Source of the DNA: Chryseobacterium indologenes
GTDB lineage: Bacteria; Bacteroidota; Bacteroidia; Flavobacteriales; Weeksellaceae
DNA length: 64,000 nucleotides
NCBI RefSeq assembly: GCF_001295265.1
Contig: NZ_LJOD01000012.1
Span: 1-64,000 of the forward strand
Reading direction: 5' to 3'
In this document: piece by piece, positions 43,960 to 51,763 of the stretch
Layout: each line of letters starts with the position of its first letter
How positions within the stretch are numbered: position 1 is the stretch's first letter
The notes under the pieces: model-generated
Databases searched by the model: none
What the model was told of the DNA's origin: nothing
What the model saw: the letters and a program-made list of their open reading frames with translations, nothing else
Made by a program: the position numbers and the translations under genes

Positions 43960-44769
43960 TTATTGATTAGATATTTTGCGGATTGATACATTTGGAGTTA
44001 CTATTCTATAAGCAGAACCTGAAAAAATTAATTGAAAGCTAATTGAATCTCCTACCTCAAGATTAGTAGCAAAAGTATTGGATGCTCCAGCAAATGCCGC
44101 TAGCTGATCTTTAGAACTAATAAACTTATGAACAGGTGTTCCATTTTTGAGAATTTGAAAGGTTGTTGTTCCAACTGCTGCTGTATTGGCTCTTATCTCA
44201 ACTGCATAAGTGATGATATAAACTCCGCGCTCCTGTATCAAATACCTGTTATAAGTAGCACCTTGTCCTAAAGCACCTGCAGGTTCGTCTCTATATAAAG
44301 TGTTGAAAGTAAGCAAATTGGAACTTCCGGCTGCAAATGTAGCAGAAATGTTTGTATTGCTTGCGGCAAAAACAGGTTTGACAAAAGGAATTTTAGGTAC
44401 CTCTGCTTTGCTTTCCGCCTTGGTCCACATCAGCTCCCATGCAGTCCCATTGTACACATAAGGTCCTTTTTTCACTGCATTCTTTCCTGTCCCGGCTATA
44501 CTTTTGTTGTAGATTACAAATCCAACCTTGGGATTGGGGACTGTAATTTTATCTGCTGCTGAGGTGAGTGAAACCACCGGAAGCATCAGTCCCTTGTCGG
44601 ATGCTGTAATATCAAGGATGGCAGAAGGATGGGGATTATCTGTCCCGATACCTACACTGCCGAGCTGGGCCATTGCATGGCCGTAAGAAACAGACAATAA
44701 CAAACAGACCATTGCTTTCCTATTTATCAGTTTGTTTACAATATTGAGAAAATGATAATGTTTTTTCAT
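43960..44769 (-). CDS. Secreted paralogue 6 of 6
   Basis: 269 residues. A longer N terminus ends with the signal core AMVCLLLSVSYGHAMAQ; start codons inside it are possible. Head VGIGTDNPHPSAILDITAS, KGLMLPVVSLTS, NPKVGFVIYNKS and WELMWTKAE, followed by IQERGVYIITYAVEIRANT and DSISFQLIFSGSAYRIV. First gene of the minus triplet. Confidence 0.75.
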   Translation of the reverse strand: MKKHYHFLNIVNKLINRKAMVCLLLSVSYGHAMAQLGSVGIGTDNPHPSAILDITASDKGLMLPVVSLTSAADKITVPNPKVGFVIYNKSIAGTGKNAVKKGPYVYNGTAWELMWTKAESKAEVPKIPFVKPVFAASNTNISATFAAGSSNLLTFNTLYRDEPAGALGQGATYNRYLIQERGVYIITYAVEIRANTAAVGTTTFQILKNGTPVHKFISSKDQLAAFAGASNTFATNLEVGDSISFQLIFSGSAYRIVTPNVSIRKISNQ

Positions 44770-45146
44770 ACGAAAGACCTTATTAATTGAATAAAAAATT
44801 AATTGAATAAGAAATTTTTGCCGATATGCAATTTAGGAAAAGCTAAACACAAAAACACGCCTGATAAAAACACTAATACATTGATTATTTACTACTTATA
44901 AGTAAAAAAATACAATTATTTTAAAACACAATAAGGTGAAATCAGAAATAATAAAATATAAAGACGAAGAAATAAAGTATTTTTTTCACTTTTAAAAAAA
45001 ATAAAAATTTAACTTAAAAAAAACATTTTGTATAATATTACACATCAATAAATACAAATTAATTATTTATTTATAAGTATTATTAGGAAATACTCTATGG
45101 AGAAGTACAAAGTTTCATAACACAAACTATCTGTACAGCGGGCAAA
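44770..45146. other. Gene-free AT-rich region
   Basis: Very AT-rich DNA upstream of the minus-strand triplet. No ORF, no clear -7 element and no strong hairpin seen before the terminator at 45147. Confidence 0.4.
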
Positions 45147-45181
45147 ATAAAACCATAACAGGTATTCTGTTATGGTTTTAT
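45147..45181 (-). terminator. Terminator hairpin downstream of gpsA
   Basis: Perfect 15-base stem ATAAAACCATAACAG with its complement around a 5-base loop. On the minus strand it is followed by a T-rich tail, 55 bases after the gpsA stop. Confidence 0.75.
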
Positions 45182-45235
45182 GTGAAGACTTAACGTCTGT
45201 TTATAAATCATAGCCGGGCTCTCACCGGAATTTCA

Positions 45236-46276
45236 CTAATTCAACTTCGCGGTCAGCTTTTTAAATTGCTTTTCAGCATTCTTACCTTCGTAAAGAATGG
45301 CATACACGGTATCAATAATCGGTAATTTAAGACCTTTTTGTTTTGCTGTTTTATAAATGGAATCTGCGGCATAGTAGCCTTCCGCTACCATGTTCATAGA
45401 CTGGATGGCAGACTTTACAGTATACCCTTTACCGATGAGATTTCCTAAGTTACGGTTTCTTGAGAACAGAGAATAAGCTGTTACCAGAAGGTCCCCCAGA
45501 TAAGCACTTTCGTTAACATCTCTTGGAGCTTCATAAATAGCTTCCAGGAAGGTTTCCATTTCACGGATCGCATTTGAAACAAAAACAGCGGTAAAGTTGT
45601 CTCCATACCCCAATCCGCTGGCTATACCCGCCCCGATGGCAAAAATATTCTTAAGAATTGCACTGTATTCATTTCCCAGAATATCCTTACTTGTATGGAC
45701 TTTGATAAAGTCTGAGCTGAAAATTCCTTCAAGCTTTTCCGCCGTTTCATCTTCCACGGTTGCTATCGTAAGATAAGAAAGCCTTTCCATAGCCACTTCT
45801 TCTGCGTGGCACGGACCAGCAATCACCGCCTGGTTTCTGAACCCTATTTTAAACTCATCACGCAGGTAGTGCGCTACCACATCATTTACTTTAGGAATTA
45901 TTCCTTTGATTGCTGAAACAAAAATCTTATCTGAATAATCACAGCTCATTTTATCCAATGTATCGGACAGGTAAATGGACGGTGTCGCCAGAACAATCAC
46001 GTCACAGGCAGATACCAGTTCATTGATATCCGTTGTCAGCTTTAAGCTTTTCAGGTTAAAATGGGCAGCGGTAAGATAGGTCGGGTTATGCCCGCGGAGC
46101 TCTATCGCTCCTTTTACAAACTCACTTCTTACACACCAGTGTACTACCTTACAGTTTTCAACAAGCATTTTCACGATAGCAGTGGCAAAACTTCCACTTC
46201 CTACCACCCCTACAGAAACCTCTTTATTATTCTTTTTTGGATTCGAGGATTCTGAAATTATTTTCTTTTTAGCCAT
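45236..46276 (-). CDS. gpsA: NAD(P)H-dependent glycerol-3-phosphate dehydrogenase
   Basis: Makes sn-glycerol 3-phosphate from dihydroxyacetone phosphate for membrane lipid synthesis. The start used is the ATG giving MAKKKIISES (346 residues), because a TATATTTG promoter lies just upstream and would be inside a longer frame starting at 46348. The nucleotide loop is VGVVGSGSFATAIVKML; IAGPCHAEEVAMERLSY and the catalytic lysine region EYSAILKNIFAIGAGI follow. Length fits. Confidence 0.94.
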   Translation of the reverse strand: MAKKKIISESSNPKKNNKEVSVGVVGSGSFATAIVKMLVENCKVVHWCVRSEFVKGAIELRGHNPTYLTAAHFNLKSLKLTTDINELVSACDVIVLATPSIYLSDTLDKMSCDYSDKIFVSAIKGIIPKVNDVVAHYLRDEFKIGFRNQAVIAGPCHAEEVAMERLSYLTIATVEDETAEKLEGIFSSDFIKVHTSKDILGNEYSAILKNIFAIGAGIASGLGYGDNFTAVFVSNAIREMETFLEAIYEAPRDVNESAYLGDLLVTAYSLFSRNRNLGNLIGKGYTVKSAIQSMNMVAEGYYAADSIYKTAKQKGLKLPIIDTVYAILYEGKNAEKQFKKLTAKLN

Positions 46277-46293
46277 AATTGGAATGTGAACTG

Positions 46294-46301
46294 CAAATAT
46301 A
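46294..46301 (-). promoter_or_regulatory. -7 element for gpsA
   Basis: TATATTTG on the minus strand, 18 bases before the chosen start, with a TTG 16 bases further upstream. It decides the start of gpsA. Confidence 0.65.
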
Positions 46302-46454
46302 TTAAAACAAGATGTAACAAGGCTTTTGAGAGTAATGATAAAACCCATATTCTGAAAAAATTAACACATCCGCACAATTAAATGCTTAATTAAACGTTAA
46401 ATACAGAAAAATATAATTTTTATTTAAAAATAACCCGCAAAACGTATTTTTACT

Positions 46455-46462
46455 TAAATTTG
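46455..46462 (+). promoter_or_regulatory. Putative -7 element for the LytM gene
   Basis: TAAATTTG about 40 bases ahead of the start codon. Confidence 0.6.
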
Positions 46463-46502
46463 CACGCTTACAACCGTTTTATAATATACTAAGAGAAGAA
46501 AT

Positions 46503-47528
46503 ATGAAGAAATTTCTAAGCAGCAAAAAGAACGTAAACATTCTTCTTGGAGGACTTTTACTAGTAGTTTTTGCACAAGGTGTGGTGATCGCCAGGCTGTT
46601 TTCTCAGAAAGATGACAAGACCTACGAGATCAACCTTGTAAAAATAAACACTGAAAAAGACAGTGTAGATTACTTAAAAATGAAAACAGATCTCACTTTA
46701 GTAGATCAGACTGTGGCACAGCTTAATTCATTCCTTAAATCCAAAGACATTTCGAATGAAAAACTGATGGCCCTGAGCAAAGACAGTATTTCAAATTCTG
46801 TATATCTGGCCAAACAATCCAACCGATACAGCCAGTATTTAATGGATCTGCAGAACAAACTGATGCAGGTTCCCCTTGGAATGCCAACCGATGGCTATAT
46901 TTCATCTAACTTTGGCATAAGAAAAAATCCTATTCCTTTCAAAACCGTATTTGCATCCGTAAAACCTGCTGTTTCAGCAGAATCCAAACCAGCTACCGCC
47001 CCTGCTCCAAAACCAGAGGTAAAACCTGTACCTGTGGAAAAAATTGTAGAAGTTACGGACAGCTATGGAAATAAAAGAGAAATCAAAGTAATGGTTACTC
47101 CAAAAGTGGCTCCCGCAGCTCCTGCACCAGCAGCTTCTTCAGCAAAATCTGTTGCAGGAAACATAACTTCCAAAGCGGCAACGGAAAAAAACAACCCTCC
47201 TGCAGAAGCTGACCAGATGCAGTTTCACAAAGGACTTGACATTGCTGTTGCTTATGGTTCCGATGTAAGAGCCGCAGCAGCAGGAACTGTTATTTTCTCC
47301 GGTCAGAAAGGAGGTTACGGAAACTGTGTTATCGTTTCCCATGGTAACGGACTGGCTACACTTTACGGGCATTTATCACAGCTTGTTTCAAAAGTTAACG
47401 ATAAGGTAAAAGTGGGACAGGTTATTGCCAAATCCGGAAATTCCGGACGTTCTACCGGACCTCATCTTCATTATGAAGTACACAAAAACAATACACCGGT
47501 TAATCCGAAATTGTTTATGAATTTATAA
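46503..47528 (+). CDS. M23 (LytM) family metallopeptidase with internal low-complexity insertion
   Basis: The 341-residue envelope protein has one N-terminal membrane anchor (about 10-32), a coiled region, and a C-terminal LytM domain that cleaves or regulates peptidoglycan cross-links. Zinc ligands are in FHKGLDIA (HxxxD) and HLHYEV (HxH). In most relatives the strand G-x-SSxFGxRxxP leads straight into the HKGxD; here GYISSNFGIRKNPIPF (about residue 135) is followed by about 95 residues of Ala/Pro/Lys-rich sequence (KPATAPAPKPEVKPVPVEK and more) before the HKGLD, so the domain carries a long flexible loop. Monocistronic. Confidence 0.88.
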   Translation: MKKFLSSKKNVNILLGGLLLVVFAQGVVIARLFSQKDDKTYEINLVKINTEKDSVDYLKMKTDLTLVDQTVAQLNSFLKSKDISNEKLMALSKDSISNSVYLAKQSNRYSQYLMDLQNKLMQVPLGMPTDGYISSNFGIRKNPIPFKTVFASVKPAVSAESKPATAPAPKPEVKPVPVEKIVEVTDSYGNKREIKVMVTPKVAPAAPAPAASSAKSVAGNITSKAATEKNNPPAEADQMQFHKGLDIAVAYGSDVRAAAAGTVIFSGQKGGYGNCVIVSHGNGLATLYGHLSQLVSKVNDKVKVGQVIAKSGNSGRSTGPHLHYEVHKNNTPVNPKLFMNL

Positions 47529-47533
47529 CAACC

Positions 47534-47563
47534 AACGGCTGCCTTTTTAGGCAGCCGTTTTTT
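47534..47563 (+). terminator. Intrinsic terminator
   Basis: ACGGCTGCC/GGCAGCCGT stem with T-run. Confidence 0.88.
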
Positions 47564-47645
47564 CTTTACAGATTTAATTGTGAACGTAAAAAGTCTAAGG
47601 TCTGTAGATTTTTATATTGTTATTTAATTAAAACGTAACAGGGTA

Positions 47646-47676
47646 GAAAAAGCTGCTGTACAAACGGACAGCAGCT
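47646..47676 (-). terminator. Intrinsic terminator
   Basis: Perfect stem AGCTGCTGT/ACAGCAGCT with 8-base loop and T-run on the minus strand. It ends the rrf2-oxidoreductase-MBL cassette. Confidence 0.8.
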
Positions 47677-47683
47677 GTAGTAT

Positions 47684-48859
47684 TTATTTCAGGATTCTGA
47701 ATGTAGCTTTCAGATGCCTGAATGATCCATCCGGACCGGCAATATTCGTATACACAAGATTTTTATTGTAATCCTGAATATGGGTAACATTGAAGCCAAG
47801 ATGAGGTTCATGCCAATAGACCATAAAAATATTCCCAGCAACTTCTACAGCAGTATACTGCACCGTATCTGTACTGTTTTTTGAGCTTCCGCCCGTTCCG
47901 GTGAATGTCATTGTTTTGTTATCTTTAAAATCCAGAAGGAATTTTTCGGTTCCGAAATCCACTTCAATCTTACGGCCGATAGCAGGATATGGAGATTGAA
48001 GCCTCCATTGCATTTCTCCAAAAAAAACTTTTACGCCCATTTCCAGCTCTTCTTTTCCGGAAAGTTCAGGATACTTTCTGGCCATAAAATTCACAACCGC
48101 ATCTGTTGTCCTGTTTTCTGTAACTGCTTTTCTGTAATTCTCAAGGTAGTTTTTCATAAAATCAAGAGACTTTGGAGACAGAGAGTTTTCTGAAAAATGA
48201 GAAGGGACAACCTGTTCCGGTTTCAGGGCTTTCATCGCATCAATCTGAGCAATCCACAGATCAACAGCCTTCAGGTTCTGAGTATCTGCCATCCACAGAT
48301 GCGAACCCGTGGAAACAGAAATTCCTCCGGCAACTGTTTTTAAGGAAGGGATCCATAAAAAACTATGGGCCGGATCTTCAGGGTTCTGTTTTATTTCAAT
48401 CTTATTTCCTTCCAGATCCGGAATAGTATTTACCGCTTGCGGAATGATAATTTCTGCCGGAGCATCTTCTTTGAGCTGCGGTTTCCATACTGCTATTTTA
48501 TCATCTTTTGAAGCTGAAATAAGGTAAGCAGTCTGAGCAGTGGAAACAATTTCTGCGTCAGGAAATGCTTTATGAATCACATCTAATCCGAAATAGAAAT
48601 CGGGGTCGCTGTGGGAAATAAAAACAGTTTTCAGATTTTTTCCTGTCGCTTTTATTTCTTTTACCAGCTGTTCAGCGTATTGTTTCTGGAACTGGGCATC
48701 AATAAGCACAGCATCCTTATCTCCATAAATGATTGTGGACGTAACAGAAAAAATTGCTTTTGCCCCCGGATTGTATACTTTAATCTTCAGATTTCCGGCT
48801 GACAGCATGCTTACGAAAGCCAGCAGAACAATCAGAGGTAATACTTTCTTTTTTAACAT
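47684..48859 (-). CDS. Exported MBL-fold protein with altered metal site and MoaF-like tail
   Basis: The 391-residue protein has a signal peptide (MLKKKVLPLIVLLAFVSMLSAG) and the metallo-beta-lactamase fold (VTSTIIYGDKDAVLIDAQF, then FISHSDPDFYFGLDVI). The usual HxHxDH reads HSDPDF here, so two of the three histidines are replaced, although later histidines (GSHLWM, PSHFSEN) remain. The last 110 residues (FTGTGGSSKNST, then GNIFMVYWHEPH, then GSFRHLKATF) resemble a MoaF-like lipocalin domain. Activity is uncertain. It lies 18 bases after the oxidoreductase gene, in the same operon. Confidence 0.78.
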   Translation of the reverse strand: MLKKKVLPLIVLLAFVSMLSAGNLKIKVYNPGAKAIFSVTSTIIYGDKDAVLIDAQFQKQYAEQLVKEIKATGKNLKTVFISHSDPDFYFGLDVIHKAFPDAEIVSTAQTAYLISASKDDKIAVWKPQLKEDAPAEIIIPQAVNTIPDLEGNKIEIKQNPEDPAHSFLWIPSLKTVAGGISVSTGSHLWMADTQNLKAVDLWIAQIDAMKALKPEQVVPSHFSENSLSPKSLDFMKNYLENYRKAVTENRTTDAVVNFMARKYPELSGKEELEMGVKVFFGEMQWRLQSPYPAIGRKIEVDFGTEKFLLDFKDNKTMTFTGTGGSSKNSTDTVQYTAVEVAGNIFMVYWHEPHLGFNVTHIQDYNKNLVYTNIAGPDGSFRHLKATFRILK

Positions 48860-48877
48860 GGGTTGGTTTATGATGAT

Positions 48878-49531
48878 TTAATAAGCGGCGGTAAAACGTT
48901 CGCGGATGTGGTTGTTCTGTTCCAGCTCATCCACAAGGGCTACTGCTACATCTTCTACGGAAAGACGGCTTCTTCCGTTTTCGTCAAAAACCGGAGTTTC
49001 CAGGGAAGTTCTGTATTTTCCTGTTCTTTCTCCTGTATTGGCCTGATTCATTTCAATGGCCGGGCTGAAGAACGTCCAGTCTAAGGTATTATTTTCCTTG
49101 ATTTTGTTAAGATAATCCCTTGCTGCTGTTGCTCCGGGCTTATAGGCTTCAGGAAAATCAGGTGTGTCTACAATCTGTACGTGGTCTGGTGTATACAGGC
49201 TCCCTGCCCCTCCTACTACAATCAGTCTTTTAACCCCGGATTCTTCCACTGCTTTTTCAATGTTCTGAGATCCGTTCAGGAAATCATGGTAAAGATTTGG
49301 GTTTGCCCATCCTGCATTGAATGCGCTGATCACAGCATCGCTTCCTTTTAAAGCTTCTGCCAGCTCATTTACATTATTTACATCCACACTTTTTGCGGTT
49401 ACATTGGTTTGTGTTTTTACCTTCGATGCATCTCTCACTAAAGCTTCCACTGCATATCCTCTTCCTGCTAATTCATTAACGATCTGTGTTCCTACAAATC
49501 CTGTTGCTCCAATTACGGCTACTTTTTTCAT
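48878..49531 (-). CDS. NAD(P)-binding oxidoreductase (YwnB-like, atypical SDR)
   Basis: The 217-residue protein opens with the Rossmann motif KVAVIGATGFVGTQIVNELAGRG and has VKRLIVVGGAGSLY and DWTFFSPAIEM typical of atypical short-chain dehydrogenases that bind NAD(P)H. Relatives sit next to Rrf2 regulators, as ywnB does with ywnA in Bacillus. The substrate is unknown. A 19-base palindrome lies 23 bases ahead of its start. It is followed by the MBL-fold gene. Confidence 0.85.
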   Translation of the reverse strand: MKKVAVIGATGFVGTQIVNELAGRGYAVEALVRDASKVKTQTNVTAKSVDVNNVNELAEALKGSDAVISAFNAGWANPNLYHDFLNGSQNIEKAVEESGVKRLIVVGGAGSLYTPDHVQIVDTPDFPEAYKPGATAARDYLNKIKENNTLDWTFFSPAIEMNQANTGERTGKYRTSLETPVFDENGRSRLSVEDVAVALVDELEQNNHIRERFTAAY

Positions 49532-49553
49532 TTTGTTTTATTTTTAAATTAAT

Positions 49554-49572
49554 TGTAATAAATTTTGTTACA
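49554..49572. promoter_or_regulatory. Putative Rrf2 operator 1
   Basis: TGTAATAAATTTTGTTACA, a palindrome with one mismatched pair (8 of 9), directly upstream of the oxidoreductase gene. It matches operator 2 upstream of rrf2 at 17 of 19 positions when read on the opposite strand. Confidence 0.7.
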
Positions 49573-49589
49573 TTTACAGATAAAAAATT

Positions 49590-50000
49590 TTATCCAAACT
49601 GTTCGGAAAATTCTTTCAATGACTTGTTTCCCAGGAAGCTGACCACCAGTTTATCGGTTTCTTCAAACAAGGTATCCAGATGTACATTAATTTCTTTCCC
49701 AACACTACAGGCCGGATTGGGATTCTGATTTTTCTTCCCTAAAACTTCCGTGTTTTTCACGGCCTGGTAAATTTCAGAAATGCTGATTTCTTCGGCACTT
49801 CTCGCTAAATGGCTTCCGCCGTCTTTCCCTTGTCTGCTCGCAATAAGACCTGCCTCTCTCAATACGCTGATCTCCTTTCGGACAACCACCGGATTGACAT
49901 TGATGCTGCCGGCGATCCAGTCGGATGTAAGCCATTCCTGAGGACTTTTCGCCAGTAGGGTCATAATATGTATTGCTGTAGCAAATCTTGTATTGTTCAT
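49590..50000 (-). CDS. Rrf2 family transcriptional regulator
   Basis: The ATG at 50000 is preferred (136 residues, MNNTRFATAIHIMTLLAKS) because a near-consensus promoter lies just upstream and would fall inside a longer frame. The N-terminal winged helix-turn-helix includes SDWIAGSINVNPVVVRKEISVLREAGLI and the wing GKDGGSHLARS. It has a single cysteine (PNPACSVGK) rather than the three that bind Fe-S in IscR, so it may sense redox through one thiol, like YwnA/CymR types. It most likely represses itself and the oxidoreductase-MBL pair. Confidence 0.88.
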   Translation of the reverse strand: MNNTRFATAIHIMTLLAKSPQEWLTSDWIAGSINVNPVVVRKEISVLREAGLIASRQGKDGGSHLARSAEEISISEIYQAVKNTEVLGKKNQNPNPACSVGKEINVHLDTLFEETDKLVVSFLGNKSLKEFSEQFG

Positions 50001-50013
50001 TGTAATTACCGGA

Positions 50014-50044
50014 CAAAGGTAAAACATTTTTCTAAATGTAACAA
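50014..50044 (-). promoter_or_regulatory. Promoter of rrf2 (TTG-N20-TACCTTTG)
   Basis: On the minus strand a TTG at 50044-50042 and TACCTTTG at 50021-50014 with a 20-base spacer. It fits the -33/-7 consensus and supports the start at 50000. Confidence 0.75.
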
Positions 50045-50055
50045 ATATTATTACA
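50037..50055. promoter_or_regulatory. Putative Rrf2 operator 2
   Basis: TGTAACAAATATTATTACA, a TGTAA-N9-TTACA palindrome that overlaps the -33 element of the rrf2 promoter, as expected for autorepression. Confidence 0.7.
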
Positions 50056-50067
50056 GTTAAATTTTTC

Positions 50068-51018
50068 TTAAAGGATTAACCGGTCTAAATCCAGCAGCAG
50101 ATAATTGATGTTCTGATTAATGGTTCTGGTTGCCGATTGCATCTGGTTGAGCATAGCTGCCCGGTTATGAAGGTCATTCGCCCTGTAGTACCCTCCATCA
50201 CTGAAAATCACCGACTGATCTGCATTTTGCCTGTCATCATCAAACTGGTAATGCAGCCATCGTTCTTTCATATTTCCGATAATGGAACGGGATTCTCTGT
50301 TTGAGAATTTTTTTTCTGTATACATGTACCAGATGAAAGGCGGAAAATTCGGGGACTCCAGTTTTTCTCTCCAAATATCTCTTAAAAGATTTCTCTGATG
50401 AATAAATTCCACTTTTTTACCTTTAGGATTGAGAGTAGCAAGACCGAAGCCGGCTCCTAAAACCCCTCCTCCGATATCTATGGCATTACTCCAGCCTTCA
50501 TCTTTCACAATTCCGCCTGCAATGGAAGCAGCTGCTCCTGCAATAATAGAATATAGAATCAGTTTGTTATTTCTTGAATCATTCAGGTTATCCACATAAT
50601 TTCCGATCTGGGCCACTCTTTCCCCTTCACAGTCAAATTCTGCAGCAACAGCATCCAGTTCTGTAAGAGCAATGGTAATTTTACTGTTGATTTTACTTTT
50701 AAGCTGCAATACTTTCACCTGGGAAGCCAGGGAAGAGTCTTTTTTCAGTTCCATGATCTGGTGAACCTCATCAAGGTTATCCAGTGCATTCAGAATAAGG
50801 ATACTCTGGTCAGAAAAAGTCTGTTTCAGGTCTTTGTTCGCTGCCAGAATGGAATCGGAATTATAAGACGGGACTTTATTACTGTAATTGTATTTGAAAG
50901 GCGCTTTGCAGTAGCTGTCTTTAAGGGTGAGGATATTCTGTCTGATGACCTGGTTTTTTCTGGAAACACAGGAAGCCATCAGCACAGAAACAGCCAAAAA
51001 ATAAAACAATTTTTTCAT
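50068..51018 (-). CDS. Lipoprotein of unknown function
   Basis: The 316-residue protein has a lipobox ending at Cys17 (VLMASC). Residues 60-140 look helical and may form a coiled coil (LDEVHQIMELKKDSSLASQVKVLQL, split for length). A hydrophobic glycine-rich stretch (LYSIIAGAAASIAGGIV, then GGVLGAGFGLATL) at about 155-200 could cross or dip into a membrane. I do not recognise the family. Upstream of rrf2 on the same strand. Confidence 0.72.
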   Translation of the reverse strand: MKKLFYFLAVSVLMASCVSRKNQVIRQNILTLKDSYCKAPFKYNYSNKVPSYNSDSILAANKDLKQTFSDQSILILNALDNLDEVHQIMELKKDSSLASQVKVLQLKSKINSKITIALTELDAVAAEFDCEGERVAQIGNYVDNLNDSRNNKLILYSIIAGAAASIAGGIVKDEGWSNAIDIGGGVLGAGFGLATLNPKGKKVEFIHQRNLLRDIWREKLESPNFPPFIWYMYTEKKFSNRESRSIIGNMKERWLHYQFDDDRQNADQSVIFSDGGYYRANDLHNRAAMLNQMQSATRTINQNINYLLLDLDRLIL

Positions 51019-51143
51019 TCAGTCGGATATTTAAATACGATCAGGACAGTCCGGACCGCCTGATACAGCTAATTTAAGATAAAATTCTTTCCTTTTAACC
51101 ACCGAACTTAAAATTTAGTTCAGTTTAGCCGTATTATAAATAA

Positions 51144-51173
51144 AAAAATTTACCTGAATACAGGTAAATTTTT
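51144..51173 (-). terminator. Intrinsic terminator
   Basis: AAATTTACCTG/CAGGTAAATTT hairpin with T-run on the minus strand, 20 bases after the FKBP stop. Confidence 0.75.
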
Positions 51174-51192
51174 AAATATTTTCAGGCATTAC

Positions 51193-51627
51193 TTACTTAA
51201 TATCCAGCAATTCCACTTCAAAAACAAGGGTACTGTTGGGGCCGATCTCTTTACTGATCTGCTGATCTCCATACGCTAAATGCGGCGGGATAATCAGTCT
51301 CCATTTGCTGCCTACAGGCATCAGCTGAAGAGCTTCCGTCCATCCTGCAATTACTCTGTTTAAAGGGAATGATGCCGGGGTACCTCTTTTTACGGAGCTG
51401 TCAAAAACTTTTCCTGCAATGGTTGTTCCGTGATAGTGGCATTTTACGGTAGATTTAGGTCCCGGTTTTGCTCCGTCGCCTTCGGTAATAATTTCGTATT
51501 GTAAACCGCTTGGAAGCTGTACAACGCTTTCTCTCTTACCATATTCATGCATATATTCCTGACCATCTTTCAGGTTTTTCTCCGCCTGTTCTTTTTTACG
51601 TTTAAATAACATATCTGCTACTCCCAT
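51193..51627 (-). CDS. FKBP-type peptidyl-prolyl cis-trans isomerase
   Basis: With the ATG at 51627 the protein has 144 residues (MGVADMLFKRKKEQ); a longer frame from 51702 would contain the promoter. The FKBP domain covers about residues 45-144: GLQYEIITEGDG, VKCHYHGTTIAGKVFDSS, FPLNRVIAGWTEALQLMPVG and LIIPPHLAYGD, all typical. No signal peptide, so cytoplasmic. It catalyses proline isomerisation during folding. Confidence 0.9.
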   Translation of the reverse strand: MGVADMLFKRKKEQAEKNLKDGQEYMHEYGKRESVVQLPSGLQYEIITEGDGAKPGPKSTVKCHYHGTTIAGKVFDSSVKRGTPASFPLNRVIAGWTEALQLMPVGSKWRLIIPPHLAYGDQQISKEIGPNSTLVFEVELLDIK

Positions 51628-51641
51628 ACTATAATTTTTTA

Positions 51642-51649
51642 CAAAGATA
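51642..51649 (-). promoter_or_regulatory. -7 element for the FKBP gene
   Basis: TATCTTTG on the minus strand, 15 bases before the chosen start. Confidence 0.6.
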
Positions 51650-51763
51650 GGTCTTTTTAACGTTGAAAATAGTTTTTCCGTCTGCTGAAAGAATTCAAAC
51701 ATCTTTAATATTATGTTAACACAAAATCAGAAACTTGGCGTTATAATTGAATTTAAAAACTAA

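Noticed and set aside
46277..46348. Longer start for gpsA.
   Set aside because: The extension covers the TATATTTG promoter and exceeds the normal length of the family.
51628..51702. Longer start for the FKBP gene.
   Set aside because: It would put the -7 element inside the coding sequence and add residues with no family match.
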